Source of the DNA: Aurantibacter_A sp965215845
GTDB lineage: Bacteria; Bacteroidota; Bacteroidia; Flavobacteriales; Flavobacteriaceae
Reading direction: 5' to 3'
Length of the DNA stretch: 64,000 bases
NCBI GenBank assembly: GCA_965215845.1
Contig: CBDCEL010000004.1
Coordinates: 2,790,001-2,854,000, forward strand
Position 1 is the stretch's first letter; every line of letters begins with the position of its first letter. The position numbers were made by a program, and so were the translations under genes. The notes under the pieces were generated by a model. That model was not told where the DNA came from. It did not search any database and was given only the letters and a program-made list of their open reading frames with translations. Shown here piece by piece: positions 25,479-34,598 of this stretch.

Positions 25479-25486
25479 TAAATTTG
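25479..25486 (+). promoter_or_regulatory. -7 promoter box upstream of ffh
   Basis: TAAATTTG matches TAnnTTTG exactly and ends 25 nt before the ffh ATG. No TTG is found 17-23 bp upstream. Confidence 0.5.
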
Positions 25487-25511
25487 CCTTTCTTCAGAAA
25501 TCAACGAGACG

Positions 25512-26849
25512 ATGTTCGATAATTTAAGCGAAAAGCTAGATAAAGCCTTACATGTTCTAAAGGGCCATGGCCAGATTACCGAGATCAATGTGGCAGAAAC
25601 TACCAAGGAAGTCCGTAGGGCGTTGTTGGACGCCGATGTAAACTTCAAGATAGCCAAAGAGTTTACCAATCGCGTCAAGGAAAAGGCCTTGGGCCAAAAT
25701 GTATTGACCACCTTACAACCCGGTCAATTGATGGTCAAGATTGTCAAAGATGAGCTGACCGAACTGATGGGCGGTGAGACCGAGGGAATCAATCTTTCAG
25801 GAAACCCTTCGATAATATTGATGTCAGGTCTTCAAGGGTCGGGTAAAACGACTTTCTCGGGCAAATTGGCAAATTACCTAAAGACAAAAAAATCGAAAAG
25901 GCCCTTGTTGGTAGCCTGTGATGTCTATAGGCCTGCCGCTATAGACCAATTGCATGTCGTTGGCGAGCAGATTAAGGTAGAGGTCTATTCCGATAGGGAG
26001 AACAACAATCCGATCGAAATTGCAAAGGCAGGCATTGAGAAGGCAAAATCAGAAGGATTCAATGTTGTTATAATCGATACGGCGGGACGTTTGGCAGTCG
26101 ATGAAAAAATGATGGATGAGATTTCGAACATCCACGAGGCCATTGAACCCCAAGAAACGTTGTTCGTGGTCGATTCAATGACTGGGCAAGATGCCGTAAA
26201 CACGGCAAAGGCCTTCAATGACATTTTAAACTTCGACGGAGTGATTTTGACGAAGTTGGATGGTGATACCCGGGGCGGTGCCGCTATTTCGATAAAGTCT
26301 GTGGTCGACAAGCCGATAAAGTTTATAGGTACCGGTGAAAAGATGGAGGCCATAGATGTTTTCCATCCAGACCGTATGGCGGATCGTATTTTAGGGATGG
26401 GCGACGTTATTTCGCTGGTCGAAAGGGCCCAAGACCAATTTGACGAAGAACAGGCAAGAAAGATTCAAAAGAAAATCGCCAAGAACAAATTCGGCTTTGA
26501 TGATTTCTTGAGCCAAATCCAACAAATCAAGAAAATGGGAAACCTAAAGGATTTGATGGCGATGATCCCGGGCGCTGGAAAGGCCTTGAAGGGACTTGAT
26601 ATCGACGATGATGCCTTCAAGTATATCGAGGCCATCATTCATTCGATGACTCCGTATGAACGCTCAAATCCTGCTAAAATAGATTTGAGCCGCAAAAAAA
26701 GAATAGCAAAAGGAAGTGGACGAGATATTAAGGAAGTGAATCAATTGATGAAACAATTTGACCAAATGGCCAAAATGATGAAAATGATGCAAGGAGGCGG
26801 TGGCAAAAAAATGATGCAGATGATGGGCGGTATGAAGGGAATGAGATAA
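25512..26849 (+). CDS. ffh: Signal recognition particle protein Ffh
   Basis: A 445-residue SRP54 GTPase that delivers ribosome-nascent chains to the membrane. It has the N domain, then the G domain with G1 GLQGSGKTTFSGKLA, G3 DTAGRLAVDEKMM and G4 TKLDGDTRGGAA. The methionine-rich M domain ends in an extended Met/Gly-rich tail. Length is typical. It begins a likely operon with folD (24 bp spacing). A -7 box lies 25 nt upstream. Confidence 0.98.
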   Translation: MFDNLSEKLDKALHVLKGHGQITEINVAETTKEVRRALLDADVNFKIAKEFTNRVKEKALGQNVLTTLQPGQLMVKIVKDELTELMGGETEGINLSGNPSIILMSGLQGSGKTTFSGKLANYLKTKKSKRPLLVACDVYRPAAIDQLHVVGEQIKVEVYSDRENNNPIEIAKAGIEKAKSEGFNVVIIDTAGRLAVDEKMMDEISNIHEAIEPQETLFVVDSMTGQDAVNTAKAFNDILNFDGVILTKLDGDTRGGAAISIKSVVDKPIKFIGTGEKMEAIDVFHPDRMADRILGMGDVISLVERAQDQFDEEQARKIQKKIAKNKFGFDDFLSQIQQIKKMGNLKDLMAMIPGAGKALKGLDIDDDAFKYIEAIIHSMTPYERSNPAKIDLSRKKRIAKGSGRDIKEVNQLMKQFDQMAKMMKMMQGGGGKKMMQMMGGMKGMR

Positions 26850-26873
26850 TATTTAATTTAAAAACGGGGCTCT

Positions 26874-27755
26874 ATGAAGATATTGGATGGCAAAAAGATA
26901 TCCAATCAGATAAAGGAGGAAATAGCCGCAGAAGTAGCGGAAATGAAAAAAAGGGGCGAGAAAGTTCCCCATTTGGCCGCTGTGATCGTTGGCAATGATG
27001 GTGCAAGCTTGACCTACGTCGGCAGTAAGGTCCGTTCGTGCAAACGGGTCGGTTTTGAGTCGACCATGGTTCAATTACCGGGCACCACCTCAGAACAAGA
27101 ACTGCTCAAGAAAATACACGAGCTCAATGAAGATGAAGATATAGACGGGTTTATCGTGCAATTGCCCTTGCCAGAACAAATTGATACGCAGAAGGTTTTG
27201 ATGGCTGTCGATCCCAATAAAGATGTCGATGGATTTCATCCCACCAATTTCGGGAAGATGGCTCTTGATATGAGTACATTCATTCCTGCGACCCCTTTTG
27301 GAATACTTGAGCTCTTGGAACGATACAAGGTAGAGACGCAGGGAAAGCATACGGTAGTTATTGGCAGAAGTCACATTGTCGGGCGCCCCATGAGCATTCT
27401 GATGGGGAGAAAAGGTTTTCCCGGAAATTCGACCGTGACATTGACGCACAGTCGTACAAAGAATATCAGTCAGATCACTACCCAAGCCGACATTATAATT
27501 TCTGCGTTGGGCGTACCCGGATTTCTGAAGGCAGAAATGGTCAAAGACGATGTAGTCATCATTGATGTTGGTATTACCCGGGTTCCCGATGAATCTCGTG
27601 AGAGAGGCTATTATATAACAGGCGATGTGGATTTCGAGAATGTTAGTAAAAAAGCCTCATATATAACACCTGTTCCGGGCGGTGTCGGGCCTATGACGAT
27701 TGCCATGCTTCTTAAGAATACACTGCTGGCAAGGGAACGACATCGTACAGATTGA
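26874..27755 (+). CDS. folD: Bifunctional methylenetetrahydrofolate dehydrogenase/cyclohydrolase
   Basis: A 293-residue FolD that interconverts 5,10-methylene-, methenyl- and 10-formyl-tetrahydrofolate using NADP. Signatures: the Tyr/Lys active-site segment TYVGSKVRSCKRVGF, DGFIVQLPLPEQID, the PGG-type loop near TPFGILELLE, the cofactor-site motif VVIGRSHIVGRPMSILM and the C-terminal TPVPGGVGPMTIAMLL. Complete, typical length. It lies 24 bp after ffh in the same orientation. Confidence 0.97.
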   Translation: MKILDGKKISNQIKEEIAAEVAEMKKRGEKVPHLAAVIVGNDGASLTYVGSKVRSCKRVGFESTMVQLPGTTSEQELLKKIHELNEDEDIDGFIVQLPLPEQIDTQKVLMAVDPNKDVDGFHPTNFGKMALDMSTFIPATPFGILELLERYKVETQGKHTVVIGRSHIVGRPMSILMGRKGFPGNSTVTLTHSRTKNISQITTQADIIISALGVPGFLKAEMVKDDVVIIDVGITRVPDESRERGYYITGDVDFENVSKKASYITPVPGGVGPMTIAMLLKNTLLARERHRTD

Positions 27756-27892
27756 CCATTCTATTGGTGCGAAATTCTGTCATGGGCTGCGATTTAAAAT
27801 GGTATCCAAGCACCCGATTCACAAATAATTAACAGTAAACCGTAACAAATTCGGTTATCTTCCGTCCAACAAAAAACGCAATAAATCTAAAA

Positions 27893-29935
27893 ATGAAAAA
27901 AGTAGTCAATATTACCTCTGTGTTGGCATTGATAGCACTTGTCGGATGCAAAACAGAGAGCAAAAAAGAAGTGGTCGAAGCGAAGGAATTGACCTCGGGA
28001 ATTCTTACCGAATACATGGATACGACGGTAAACCCCGGTGATAATTTCACCGCTTTCGTCAATGGCACATGGGTCAAGGAAACCGAAATTCCTGCCGACA
28101 AATCGTCTTACGGCGTTGGATACATCGTACATGAAGAATCTGAGGATAATGTAAAAAAGATTATCGAAGAATCGGCATCGGGAGATTTTGAGACAGGTTC
28201 CGATGAACAAAAAGTCGGTGATCTTTTTCAATCTTTTATGGATCTTGAAAAAAGAAATGAAATTGGTGTAGCCCCCCTAAATGAAGAATTGGCCAAAATC
28301 GATGCACTTTCGAATTATGACGATTTGGCCACCTATTTTGCATACGCCAACAAGTACGGAACCAACGTTCCCATCGGACTCTTTATTTACCAAGATTTTA
28401 AAGACCCAACAATTTATACGGCTTATACTTGGCAATCTGGTTTGGGGCTCCCCGATAGGGAGTACTACTTAAAAACCGATGATCGCTCGAAGGAAATACG
28501 AGCCAAGTACCTTGAACATGTAGAAAAAATGTTCGCCTTGGCAAATCTCGAAAATGGCGCCGCCGCAGCGAAAACGGTTATGGGTTTGGAAACCCGATTG
28601 GCTGAACAACATATGGAAAAGGAGAAGACCCGCGATCTGGTAAGTCTTTATAATATGTTTCCCGTTGATACCCTGTCGAACATCATGCCGAAGTTCAATT
28701 GGTCGGCATTTCTCGGCGAAGCCGGTCTCGACAAACAAGAAAAATTGGGAGTCTTGATGTTGGATTATACCAAAGCGTTGGACAAAATAATTACCAGTAC
28801 TCCGTTGGACACATGGAAGACGTATTTAAAATGGGGTTTGATCGATGCGAATGCCTCTCGATTGAATGAGGCGATGAACGATCAGAATTGGGCATTCTAT
28901 AGTAAGGAGTTGAGAGGTACCCAAGAGCAAAGACCCATGTGGCGTCGTGGCGTATCGGTAGTTAATGGCACATTGGGCGAGGTGGTCGGAAAGGTTTATG
29001 TGAAAAGACACTTTCCTCCAGAAGCCAAAGCACATATGGAAACTTTGGTCGAAAATTTGATCAAGGCCTATGATACCAGTATCAATGAATTGGACTGGAT
29101 GAGTGATGCCACGAAAAAGGAAGCCCTTGACAAATTAAGTAAGTTCACTCCGAAAATCGGTTATCCCGATAAATGGAAAGCATATGATATCGAAGTCAAG
29201 GCAGACGATTACTTTGGTAATCGAAGACGAGCCGACTTGATGGAATATAATCGCGAATTGGCTAAGTTAGGACAACCAATTGATAAGGATGAATGGGGAA
29301 TGAATCCGCAGACGGTCAATGCCTACTACAACCCGACATTGAATGAAATTGTTTTTCCCGCAGCGATTTTGCAACCTCCGTTTTTTGATTTGAATGCCGA
29401 GGATGCTGTAAACTATGGAGCTATCGGTGCCGTTATCGGTCATGAGATCGGTCATGGTTTTGATGATATGGGAAGTACTTTTGATGGCGATGGCGTCATG
29501 CGTAATTGGTGGACGGAAGAAGACAAGGAAGAATTTAAGAAGCGAACAGGTGCTTTGATTGCCCAGTACAATGACTTTGAGGTACTACCTGATTTGAACG
29601 TCAATGGCGAGTTTACACTTGGTGAAAATATTGGCGATCTTGGTGGGTTGAGCATTGCTCTGAAGGCTTATAAAATGTCGCTGAATGGAGAAGAGGGTCC
29701 TGCGATGGATGGCTACACCGCCGAACAACGCGTGTTCATCGGTTATGCACAGGCATGGAGAAATAAAGCGCGTGATGAGGCCTTAAGAGTGCAAATTAGC
29801 ACAGACCCCCATTCGCCTGCAGATTTTAGGGTCAACGGAGTGGTTCGAAACGTTCCGGAATTCTATTCCGCCTTCGATATCAAAGAGAGCGATTCACTTT
29901 ATCTTGCCCCTCAAGAGCGCGTAAAGATCTGGTAA
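27893..29935 (+). CDS. M13-family zinc metalloendopeptidase, lipoprotein
   Basis: A 680-residue neprilysin-like (PepO-type) peptidase. The signal peptide ends in a lipobox (LVGC, Cys19), so it should be anchored in the cell envelope and degrade small peptides. The M13 N-terminal domain begins DTTVNPGDNFTAFVNGTWVK. The zinc site HEIGH is at about residues 517-521, followed by GFDDMGSTFDGDG. The third ligand Glu is in GENIGDLGGLSIAL. The C-terminal family end resembles FYSAFDIKESDSLYLAP. Length is normal. It is single, with a 137-bp upstream gap. Confidence 0.95.
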   Translation: MKKVVNITSVLALIALVGCKTESKKEVVEAKELTSGILTEYMDTTVNPGDNFTAFVNGTWVKETEIPADKSSYGVGYIVHEESEDNVKKIIEESASGDFETGSDEQKVGDLFQSFMDLEKRNEIGVAPLNEELAKIDALSNYDDLATYFAYANKYGTNVPIGLFIYQDFKDPTIYTAYTWQSGLGLPDREYYLKTDDRSKEIRAKYLEHVEKMFALANLENGAAAAKTVMGLETRLAEQHMEKEKTRDLVSLYNMFPVDTLSNIMPKFNWSAFLGEAGLDKQEKLGVLMLDYTKALDKIITSTPLDTWKTYLKWGLIDANASRLNEAMNDQNWAFYSKELRGTQEQRPMWRRGVSVVNGTLGEVVGKVYVKRHFPPEAKAHMETLVENLIKAYDTSINELDWMSDATKKEALDKLSKFTPKIGYPDKWKAYDIEVKADDYFGNRRRADLMEYNRELAKLGQPIDKDEWGMNPQTVNAYYNPTLNEIVFPAAILQPPFFDLNAEDAVNYGAIGAVIGHEIGHGFDDMGSTFDGDGVMRNWWTEEDKEEFKKRTGALIAQYNDFEVLPDLNVNGEFTLGENIGDLGGLSIALKAYKMSLNGEEGPAMDGYTAEQRVFIGYAQAWRNKARDEALRVQISTDPHSPADFRVNGVVRNVPEFYSAFDIKESDSLYLAPQERVKIW

Positions 29936-29950
29936 AAATCATTGTGAAAA

Positions 29951-29968
29951 GCATATTTTAAAATATGC
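29951..29968. repeat. 18-bp perfect palindrome after the M13 peptidase gene
   Basis: GCATATTTTAAAATATGC is its own reverse complement and begins 15 bp after the stop codon. There is no T tract. It might protect the 3' end or bind a dimeric protein. Confidence 0.5.
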
Positions 29969-30011
29969 GGGGAAGCAATTCCCTTTAAAATAATTGAACG
30001 AGATAAGGGAG

Positions 30012-30157
30012 GGTGTCTAAAAAAATAGGGTAAAATGTCATATCAAGCCTGCTTTAATGGCAGGCAGGCTTGTCGAAGTATCTTAAGTTATTGATAATAA
30101 CCTATAGGTTTCGACAAGGCTTGTATTGAATTAAAATACTCAAGCTAATAAGACACC
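30012..30157. repeat. Nested inverted-repeat element (~146 bp) in the intergenic gap
   Basis: The outer arms GGTGTCT (30012-30018) and AGACACC (30151-30157) are inverted. Inside are AAGCCTGC (30045-30052) with GCAGGCTT (30064-30071), and CTTGTCGAA (30069-30077) with TTCGACAAG (30110-30118). It lies between the convergent 3' ends of the M13 peptidase gene and a small lipoprotein gene. It may be a small non-coding mobile or REP-like element, or a two-way terminator. No coding potential is seen. Confidence 0.5.
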
Positions 30158-30166
30158 TTCTTTTAA

Positions 30167-30310
30167 TTACCGCGGCTCAAGCTGATGTACGGCGCTATTG
30201 ATACTGTCATTGGGCGTCAATACATCAAGGTCGTTGCTGTCATCATAGTCACAGCTACCCATTGCGATGATCCATGTCAGGATCAATCCAAGCCATAATA
30301 TTTTTTTCAT
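30167..30310 (-). CDS. Small predicted lipoprotein, 47 aa
   Basis: A short reading frame: MKKILWLGLILTWIIAMGSC, then a 27-residue polar tail rich in Asp/Ser ending QLEPR. The signal peptide has a clear lipobox ending MGSC (Cys20). It resembles the many tiny lipoproteins of Bacteroidota, although its function is unknown. It is divergent from the 576-residue esterase lipoprotein. Support is the lipobox and codon use only. Confidence 0.55.
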   Translation of the reverse strand: MKKILWLGLILTWIIAMGSCDYDDSNDLDVLTPNDSINSAVHQLEPR

Positions 30311-30524
30311 TACGCTGAGGTTTAGCAAGTTGGGACAACTATATTCTCTCCCTATAACGGAAAAAGCGAGCTTTTGGTATTGATATTTTGATCAAAACCC
30401 AATGCTCGAAAGGCACCTTCACCTTGATAGGGTGAGACAGCTTCCACAGAGGAAATGGAAGGGCCGATTTTCTGACCACAATAGTTTTCCCGAAATTCCT
30501 TACCTTCCTTAAAAATCATCGACC

Positions 30525-32255
30525 GTGAAAACCCTTGTCTCAATCTTGGCCTTGGCCCTTATGGTTTCATGCCAGTCTCTAAAGGAGGATAAATCGAATT
30601 TCACCATCAATGTTACTTTTTCCGACGCGGTAAGTTCAGAAGCCAAAGACGGTAGATTGTTGTTGATGCTCTCGAACAATGATGAAAAAGAACCGCGCTT
30701 TCAAATCAATGAAGGACTTCAAGGGCAACTGATTTTTGGAATGAACGTCGATGGAATGACTGCAGGCCAAAGTATTGCCTTCGATGAAAGCATATTTGGC
30801 TTTCCATATTCAAGTCTTTCCGAAGTGCCTCCAGGAGAATATAATGTACAGGCCTTACTTCATGTCTACGAAACCTTTGATCTTTCGACAGGGCATACCG
30901 TAAAACTTCCTATGGACAATGGCGAGGGGCAACAATGGAATCGCTCCCCAGGTAATCTTTATAGCAAACCTTTTAAGATTAGAGTAGGTGACAATGGAAT
31001 TAAAGATGTCGACGTGGTCATGGACCAAATTATCCCGCCCATTGAAGAACCGGAGGATACCGAATGGATAAAGCACATCAAGATCAAATCTGAGAAACTG
31101 TCCAAATTTTGGGGTAGGGACATGTACCTGGGCGCGCACGTCTTATTGCCAAAAGGATTTGAAGAACATCCGGAAGCAAAATACCCCTTGATGATTTTTC
31201 ATGGTCATTTTCCTTCTGATTTCGGTGGCTTTCGAACGACTCCACCCGACCCAAATTTAAAACCTGAATATTCAGAACGGTTTAGCTTGGATGGTTATAA
31301 TATTATCCAACAACAAGAAGCTTATGACTTTTATAGGCGCTGGAACGACCCCGACTTTCCCAGAATGCTGATAGTGGAAATTCAGCACCCGACACCCTAT
31401 TACGACGACTCTTATGCGGTGAATTCCGCAAGTCAAGGTCCGTATGGCGATGCCATTACCCACGAGTTGATTCCTTATATAGAAAAAGAATTTCGGGGCA
31501 TGGGTGAAGGCTGGTCACGCTTTCTATATGGCGGATCTACTGGTGGTTGGGAGGCTTTGGCCGTTCAGGTGAAGTACCCCGAGGAATATAACGGCTGTTT
31601 TGCCGCCTGCCCTGACCCGATTGACTTCAGGGCCTATTGCTTGACCAATATCTATGAGGATGATAATGCATACTATTATGATGGCGCCCATAAAGAATTG
31701 GAAGTACCTGCACATCGCGATTATCTTGGGCATATTCAGTCTACCTTGCGTGAGGGCAATCATCTTGAGCTGGTATTGGGAGACAAATCTCGGTCTGGAC
31801 AACAATGGGATATTTGGGAAGCTACCTATTCACCACAAGGTGACGACGGCTACCCGGTTCGTATTTGGGACAAGATGACCGGGGATATAGACCACAAGGT
31901 TGCCGAATACTGGAAGGAAAATTATGACCTCCGACATATTCTCGAACGCGATTGGGATAAACTTGGGGAAAATCTTAAGGGCAAGATCCATATTTATTGC
32001 GGTGATATGGACAACTATTACCTGAACAATGCTGTATATCTGATGGAGGATTTTCTGGAAAGTACCACTGACCCTTATTACGATGGAGAAGTGCTATATG
32101 GCGACCGGGCAGAACATTGCTGGAATGGTGACCCTGATCAGCCTAATGCCATTAGCCGTTTACGCTATAACAGCATGTATGTGCCGAAGATCATGAAACG
32201 CATTGCTGAAAGTGCCCCACCGGGTGCCGATTTAACGAGTTGGAGGTATAGATAG
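30525..32255 (+). CDS. Secreted alpha/beta-hydrolase (esterase D-type) lipoprotein
   Basis: A 576-residue protein with a GTG start, signal peptide and lipobox (LMVSC, Cys16). The N-terminal ~170 residues form a beta-rich domain I do not recognise. From about 190 on there is a putative-esterase (PF00756-like) alpha/beta-hydrolase. It has a nucleophile motif GGSTGGWEALA, a Cys-containing ACPDPIDFRAYC segment and a candidate acid/His pair in the region IYCGDMDNYY to DRAEHCWNGD. Substrate is unknown. It is divergent from the small lipoprotein and followed by small membrane and VOC genes. The N-terminal domain makes it about twice the size of simple esterases. Confidence 0.78.
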   Translation: MKTLVSILALALMVSCQSLKEDKSNFTINVTFSDAVSSEAKDGRLLLMLSNNDEKEPRFQINEGLQGQLIFGMNVDGMTAGQSIAFDESIFGFPYSSLSEVPPGEYNVQALLHVYETFDLSTGHTVKLPMDNGEGQQWNRSPGNLYSKPFKIRVGDNGIKDVDVVMDQIIPPIEEPEDTEWIKHIKIKSEKLSKFWGRDMYLGAHVLLPKGFEEHPEAKYPLMIFHGHFPSDFGGFRTTPPDPNLKPEYSERFSLDGYNIIQQQEAYDFYRRWNDPDFPRMLIVEIQHPTPYYDDSYAVNSASQGPYGDAITHELIPYIEKEFRGMGEGWSRFLYGGSTGGWEALAVQVKYPEEYNGCFAACPDPIDFRAYCLTNIYEDDNAYYYDGAHKELEVPAHRDYLGHIQSTLREGNHLELVLGDKSRSGQQWDIWEATYSPQGDDGYPVRIWDKMTGDIDHKVAEYWKENYDLRHILERDWDKLGENLKGKIHIYCGDMDNYYLNNAVYLMEDFLESTTDPYYDGEVLYGDRAEHCWNGDPDQPNAISRLRYNSMYVPKIMKRIAESAPPGADLTSWRYR

Positions 32256-32300
32256 AACTTAATTCAGTTGGTAAATATGATATCCAAATATTAGAAACAT

Positions 32301-32672
32301 ATGAAACTAGGGGCATTTTCGATAAGCCTATCGGTCAAAGACCTGCAGGTATCAAAAGATTTTTATGAAAAGTTGGGCTTTGCCGTTTTTGCAGGCAGTA
32401 TGGAACAGAATTATCTAATTATGAAGAATGGGGATTCTTTGGTCGGATTGTTTTATGGAATGTTCGAGGGCAATATTATGACGTTTAATCCAGGTTGGGA
32501 TCAAAGTGCTAACACCCTAAGTGAATTCGACGATGTTCGCGAAATTCAAAAAGAACTAAAAAACCACGGTTTGCAATTGGTTCAGGAAGCGGACGAGAAT
32601 ACCGAGGGTCCGGTAAGCATAATACTTACCGATCCCGATGGGAACACCATTTTATTGGACCAGCATGTCTAG
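32301..32672 (+). CDS. VOC-family (glyoxalase/bleomycin-resistance fold) protein
   Basis: A 123-residue protein made of two beta-alpha-beta-beta-beta units. It starts FSISLSVKDLQVSKDFYEKL followed by GFAVFAG, and ends in the family-typical ILTDPDGNTILLDQHV. Members bind a metal and act on many small molecules or bind antibiotics. The exact role cannot be assigned. It begins 46 bp after the esterase and is followed by two small membrane protein genes. Confidence 0.85.
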   Translation: MKLGAFSISLSVKDLQVSKDFYEKLGFAVFAGSMEQNYLIMKNGDSLVGLFYGMFEGNIMTFNPGWDQSANTLSEFDDVREIQKELKNHGLQLVQEADENTEGPVSIILTDPDGNTILLDQHV

Positions 32673-32682
32673 GTACTTATAA

Positions 32683-32937
32683 ATGAAGAAATACCTAACT
32701 CCTTGGTTTCTGATAAGTATCTTGGTATTACTTTTTGCGGTTTATATATTTTTATTTGAACAACCTGGTTGGGGTACCTTGCTTGTTACATGGTCGATTC
32801 CGGTTTCCATTTTAGTGTTAATGTTAGACCTATTGTTGAAAGTTGTACTGGATGACTTGAAAAAAGTGTTTATATTGGAAATTGCAGTGTCGATACCGTT
32901 GATAATTGCACTGTTGATTTGGCTCAACATCGTTTAA
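32683..32937 (+). CDS. Small membrane protein, 84 aa
   Basis: An 84-residue, very hydrophobic protein with about three transmembrane segments (FLISILVLLFAVYIFLFEQP; a second near IPVSILVLMLDLLLKVVL; a third at the C terminus LIIALLIWLNIV). I do not recognise a family. It lies 11 bp after the VOC gene and 39 bp before the DUF2306 gene, so they may be co-transcribed. Confidence 0.65.
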   Translation: MKKYLTPWFLISILVLLFAVYIFLFEQPGWGTLLVTWSIPVSILVLMLDLLLKVVLDDLKKVFILEIAVSIPLIIALLIWLNIV

Positions 32938-32976
32938 TCGCCATCGTAATGGAAATAGTGATACTAATATTGAAAA

Positions 32977-33597
32977 ATGAGAGGGTCTAACAAAGTCGCT
33001 TGGTTCGTTTTTGCTTTGCTGGCCGTAATCGTTGGGCTTTATCCCCTACTTTATCTCTTTGTCGATAGCGAGTTTGGCCTGTTGGCTTCGAAAAGTGATG
33101 CCTTGTTATCGAATATTTATTGGAACATTGGGTTTTATGGTCATATTCTATTTGGGGGACTAGCCCTTTTGATCGGCTGGGTGCAGTTCAATAAAAGGAT
33201 TCGAAATGCCAATTTGCAACGCCATCGTTTGATAGGCAAGATTTATGTTGTTGCCGCGATTATCAGTGGGATTTGTGGAGTAGGCATTGGCTTCTATGCC
33301 ACTGGTGGAATCATCTCTTCGTCAGGTTTTATAAGTTTAGGCCTGATATGGGTTTATACTTCCTTCAAGGCTTATTTGGCCGCAAAAAATCGAGACATAC
33401 AACTGCACCAAGGTTTGATGGTCTATAGCTACGCGGCTTGTTTTGCAGCGGTGACTTTGCGAATCTGGCTGCCCCTGCTCGGGTTTTTTATCGGCGATTT
33501 TGAGTTGTCCTATCGAATGGTTGCTTGGCTCTGTTGGATTCCCAATATGATTTTTGCCTACTTCTGGGTACACCGTAGAGGCCTGTCAATTGAATAG
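32977..33597 (+). CDS. DUF2306-type membrane protein
   Basis: A 206-residue membrane protein with about six transmembrane helices. The sequence pattern is that of the DUF2306 family: GFYGHILFGGLALLIGWVQF, the LQRHRLIGKIYVVA segment, and IQLHQGLMVYSYAACFAAVT with conserved His residues. The paired His/Arg residues in the loops suggest possible cofactor or haem contact, but family function is unknown. It is followed by a 14-bp palindrome before the DUF2911 gene. Confidence 0.8.
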   Translation: MRGSNKVAWFVFALLAVIVGLYPLLYLFVDSEFGLLASKSDALLSNIYWNIGFYGHILFGGLALLIGWVQFNKRIRNANLQRHRLIGKIYVVAAIISGICGVGIGFYATGGIISSSGFISLGLIWVYTSFKAYLAAKNRDIQLHQGLMVYSYAACFAAVTLRIWLPLLGFFIGDFELSYRMVAWLCWIPNMIFAYFWVHRRGLSIE

Positions 33598-33605
33598 ATC
33601 TCAAT

Positions 33606-33619
33606 TGGGAAATTTCCCA
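33606..33619. repeat. Perfect 14-bp palindrome before the DUF2911 gene
   Basis: TGGGAAATTTCCCA is a perfect palindrome followed by TTTT, 26 nt before the next ATG. It could be an operator for the DUF2911 gene or a short terminator for the gene before it. Confidence 0.4.
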
Positions 33620-33644
33620 TTTTAATGGACCATAAACTTCTAAA

Positions 33645-34529
33645 ATGAAACTGAAATTATTGACCTTGTTATGTCTTTCTTTGGGGCAGGCCTCCGTTTT
33701 TGCACAATTTGATTTTCCATCTTTAAGTCCGAAGGGAAATATTGTTCAGACGGTCGGGAATACAAAGATCGAAGTGGAATATGAACGGCCATCGGCAAGA
33801 AATCGCAAAATTTTTGGGGAGTTGGTACCATGGAACAAGGTGTGGCGAACCGGTGCAGGGCATTGTACCAAAATAAGTTTTGATAAGTCGGTAAAAGTTG
33901 GGGGTCAACCAGTCTCCGCTGGAACTTATTCCTTATTCACTATTCCAGACAAAGAACGATGGGTCGTTATCATTAATTCCGATACAACACTTTACGGTAG
34001 CTACGATTATGATGCTAAAAAAGACGTGGCAAGATTTGTTGTCAAACCCGTGAAACCTGAGCGTTTTTTCGAGACATTGACCATAGACATCGATTTAGTG
34101 CCCAACAATGCCAAAATGTATATTTCCTGGGTAAATACGCAAATCGGGTTTGAAATCGAAACCTATACCGATGAAAATGTGCTGAAGTTTATAGAGGAGC
34201 AGTTGATTACAGGTAAAAGCAAAGAAGTGGATGACTATGGAATGGGTGCGGAGTATCTGCAAATGTCAAACGATAATTTTGACCTGGCCTTGGATCTTGC
34301 CCAAAAAATGATCGATATGGGTGGTAATGAAGGATGGGGTAGAAATATCAAACTAAGTGTCTATGAGAAATTGCATCTATATGATAAAGCTCTTGAGCAG
34401 GCAAAGTGGCTTTTAGAAAAGAATAAAAAGACGGCATATGAAAAAGAAGCAAATAGAATGCTGTTCATTCGCTACCACGAGAATCAGGTAAAGCGAATAG
34501 AAGCCAAAATGGAAAGGGTCGAGGAATAA
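33645..34529 (+). CDS. DUF2911 domain protein, secreted
   Basis: A 294-residue protein with a cleavable signal peptide (about 1-20, ending ASVFAQ). A DUF2911 domain follows: FDFPSLSPKGNIVQTVGNTK, EYERPSARNRKIFGELVPWN, KVWRTGAGHCTKISFDK and AGTYSLFTIPDKERWVVIIN. The C-terminal ~110 residues are helical and TPR-like. Family function is unknown. It is frequent in Bacteroidota. It is followed 69 bp downstream by a secreted esterase. Confidence 0.85.
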   Translation: MKLKLLTLLCLSLGQASVFAQFDFPSLSPKGNIVQTVGNTKIEVEYERPSARNRKIFGELVPWNKVWRTGAGHCTKISFDKSVKVGGQPVSAGTYSLFTIPDKERWVVIINSDTTLYGSYDYDAKKDVARFVVKPVKPERFFETLTIDIDLVPNNAKMYISWVNTQIGFEIETYTDENVLKFIEEQLITGKSKEVDDYGMGAEYLQMSNDNFDLALDLAQKMIDMGGNEGWGRNIKLSVYEKLHLYDKALEQAKWLLEKNKKTAYEKEANRMLFIRYHENQVKRIEAKMERVEE

Positions 34530-34598
34530 ATCCCACTAAAACCTTTATGACAAAACTCTTGTTTCTTATCTTCCGCTTGAATCAATCTTTCAATTTCC

